Shown: positions 32,915-33,800 of the stretch, piece after piece
How the letters are laid out: every line of letters begins with the position of its first letter
Position numbering within the stretch: the first letter of the stretch is position 1
NCBI GenBank assembly: GCA_017541205.1
Contig: JAFXZO010000019.1
Location: 1 to 33,800 of the forward strand
Source: Clostridia bacterium
GTDB lineage: Bacteria; Bacillota; Clostridia; Christensenellales; Aristaeellaceae
Reading direction: 5' to 3'
Length of the DNA: 33,800 bases
Translations under genes and position numbers: made by a program
The notes under the pieces: model-generated
Told to the model about the DNA's origin: nothing
The model's database searches: none
What the model saw: the letters and a program-made list of their open reading frames with translations, nothing else

Positions 32915-32987
32915 TGCGCCATCAGGGACTCGAACCCGGGACACCCTGATTAAGAGTCAGGTGCTCTACCAACTGAGCTAATGGCGC
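32915..32987 (-). tRNA. tRNA-Lys(CTT), CCA not encoded
   Basis: The 73-base cloverleaf has acceptor GCGCCAT/ATGGCGC, anticodon loop CTCTTAA and TpsiC loop GGTTCGAGTCC. The discriminator A is followed by CTTT, so the CCA end must be added after transcription. It is the last gene of the array. Confidence 0.96.
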
Positions 32988-33022
32988 AAATCGGGGAGAG
33001 CCAACGGCATTCCCCTTCAAGC

Positions 33023-33096
33023 TGGAGCGGGTGATGGGAATCGAACCCACGTAGCCAGCTTGGAAGGCTGGAGCTCTGCCATTGAGCTACACCCGC
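33023..33096 (-). tRNA. tRNA-Gly(TCC)
   Basis: A 74-base cloverleaf with acceptor GCGGGTG/CACCCGC, anticodon loop CTTCCAA, discriminator T and an encoded CCA. Confidence 0.97.
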
Positions 33097-33099
33097 AAT

Positions 33100-33175
33100 T
33101 GGAGCGGTAGACGAGGCTCGGACTCGCGACCTCCACCTTGGCAAGGTGGCGCTCTACCAACTGAGCTACTACCGC
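33100..33175 (-). tRNA. tRNA-Gly(GCC)
   Basis: A 76-base cloverleaf with acceptor GCGGTAG/CTACCGC, anticodon loop TTGCCAA, discriminator T and an encoded CCA. Only 3 bases separate it from the following tRNA-Gly. Confidence 0.97.
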
Positions 33176-33195
33176 ATGAAATAGGGGGTGTGTTC

Positions 33196-33279
33196 TGGTG
33201 CGGACGAAGAGACTTGAACTCTTACGCCTTTCGGCACCAGATCCTAAGTCTGGCGCGTCTGCCATTCCGCCACGCCCGC
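33196..33279 (-). tRNA. tRNA-Leu(TAG)
   Basis: An 84-base class II tRNA with a long variable arm (TGCCGAAAGGCG), acceptor GCGGGCG/CGTCCGC with a G-T pair, anticodon loop CTTAGGA, discriminator A and an encoded CCA. Confidence 0.96.
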
Positions 33280-33300
33280 CTGACTCAGCCCCAAGAGGGT

Positions 33301-33376
33301 TGGTGACCCATCGGGGACTCGAACCCCGGACACCTTGATTAAAAGTCAAGTGCTCTACCACCTGAGCTAATGGGTC
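33301..33376 (-). tRNA. tRNA-Lys(TTT)
   Basis: A 76-base cloverleaf with acceptor GACCCAT/ATGGGTC, anticodon loop CTTTTAA, discriminator A and an encoded CCA. Confidence 0.97.
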
Positions 33377-33380
33377 AGAG

Positions 33381-33455
33381 TGGCTGGGGTGGCAGGGATC
33401 GAACCTACGAATGAGGGAGTCAAAGTCCCTTGCCTTACCGCTTGGCTACACCCCA
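33381..33455 (-). tRNA. tRNA-Gln(TTG)
   Basis: A 75-base cloverleaf with acceptor TGGGGTG/CACCCCA, anticodon loop CTTTGAC, discriminator G and an encoded CCA. Confidence 0.97.
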
Positions 33456-33479
33456 ACGGTGTTTGCCTCGCAGGGAAAA

Positions 33480-33556
33480 TGGGGTGGGTAGTGGGACTCG
33501 AACCCACGACCTCCAGAGCCACAATCTGGCGCTCTAACCACTGAACTATACCCACC
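33480..33556 (-). tRNA. tRNA-His(GTG)
   Basis: A 77-base cloverleaf with the extra 5' G(-1) opposite discriminator C, acceptor GTGGGTA/TACCCAC, anticodon loop TTGTGGC and an encoded CCA. Confidence 0.97.
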
Positions 33557-33563
33557 ATGGGGT

Positions 33564-33640
<77 letters not shown>

Positions 33641-33692
33641 AGGCCGCTGTCGGGGAGTGTCGGGGGCAATTAGTCCCTGCTGACGATTTAAA

Positions 33693-33721
33693 ATGTTACC
33701 ACGAAATATTAGGTATGTCAA
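33693..33721 (-). promoter_or_regulatory. Promoter of the eight-gene tRNA operon
   Basis: On the minus strand a perfect TTGACA (33716-33721) and TAACAT (33693-33698) are 17 bases apart, about 50 bases before the first tRNA. The 80 bases further right are AT-rich with no gene I can call. Confidence 0.85.
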
Positions 33722-33800
33722 CCCCCTTTTTTAAAAAAGTCGGCCACATTTTTAATTGCTCGCCTTTTCCGCGCCGAAACCGAATTTTTGCTCAAAAAGC

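Overview
The window reads as chromosomal DNA from a GC-rich, Gram-positive-type anaerobe, most likely a gut or rumen Clostridia member. I base this on strong AGGAGG-type ribosome binding sites, sigma-A promoters of the TTGACA-17-TATAAT kind, many ABC importers with secreted binding proteins, a Bacillus-YtdP-like membrane AraC regulator and a LysM protein without signal peptide. A Christensenellales-like lineage would fit, but that is a guess from protein style; no rRNA or marker gene is present. Almost all of the sequence is coding, and I see no phage, transposase, CRISPR or integration signature.

Layout. (1) 1-2900: the start of an MsmX/UgpC-type sugar ABC ATPase (cut by the left edge), a sirtuin with a perfect consensus promoter, and a membrane-anchored VanY/M15-like protein whose catalytic residues are gone. 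(2) 2950-11370, minus strand: a pectin-type utilisation locus in transcription order membrane AraC regulator, two sugar permeases, solute-binding protein, serine hydrolase, pectinesterase. It has no ATPase of its own, so the MsmX-like ATPase at the left edge is the natural candidate to energise it. (3) 11640-20164: a large PAS/GGDEF/EAL protein (probable c-di-GMP phosphodiesterase) transcribed divergently from a three-gene FbpABC-like importer whose permease carries an unusual extracytoplasmic N-terminal domain. (4) 20183-25525: a CtpE-like P-type ATPase, a Gfo/Idh/MocA oxidoreductase divergent from a ThuA-like protein, and a three-LysM protein. (5) 25597-30280, minus strand: a second FbpABC-like importer (binding protein, permease, enlarged ATPase). 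(6) 30473-32811, minus strand: a mannan-disaccharide module, cellobiose 2-epimerase followed by a GH130 mannosylglucose phosphorylase, overlapping by four bases. (7) 32915-33721, minus strand: eight tRNA genes behind one strong promoter and ended by a terminator.

How it fits together. The cell appears to import plant cell-wall oligosaccharides and finish them inside: pectin fragments are de-esterified by cytoplasmic esterases, and beta-1,4-mannobiose is epimerised and then phosphorolysed to mannose 1-phosphate and glucose. The substrates of the two Fbp-like importers cannot be read from the sequence; iron, organic phosphates or other small solutes are all possible. A recurring regulatory device is a GC-rich hairpin without a T-tract directly after each of the three solute-binding protein genes, likely to set the binding protein above the downstream genes.

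No intergenic stretch exceeds 300 bases; the longest are 15114-15412 (two divergent promoters), 11371-11639 (promoter plus a 51-base inverted repeat) and 8906-9150 (terminator overlapping a promoter).
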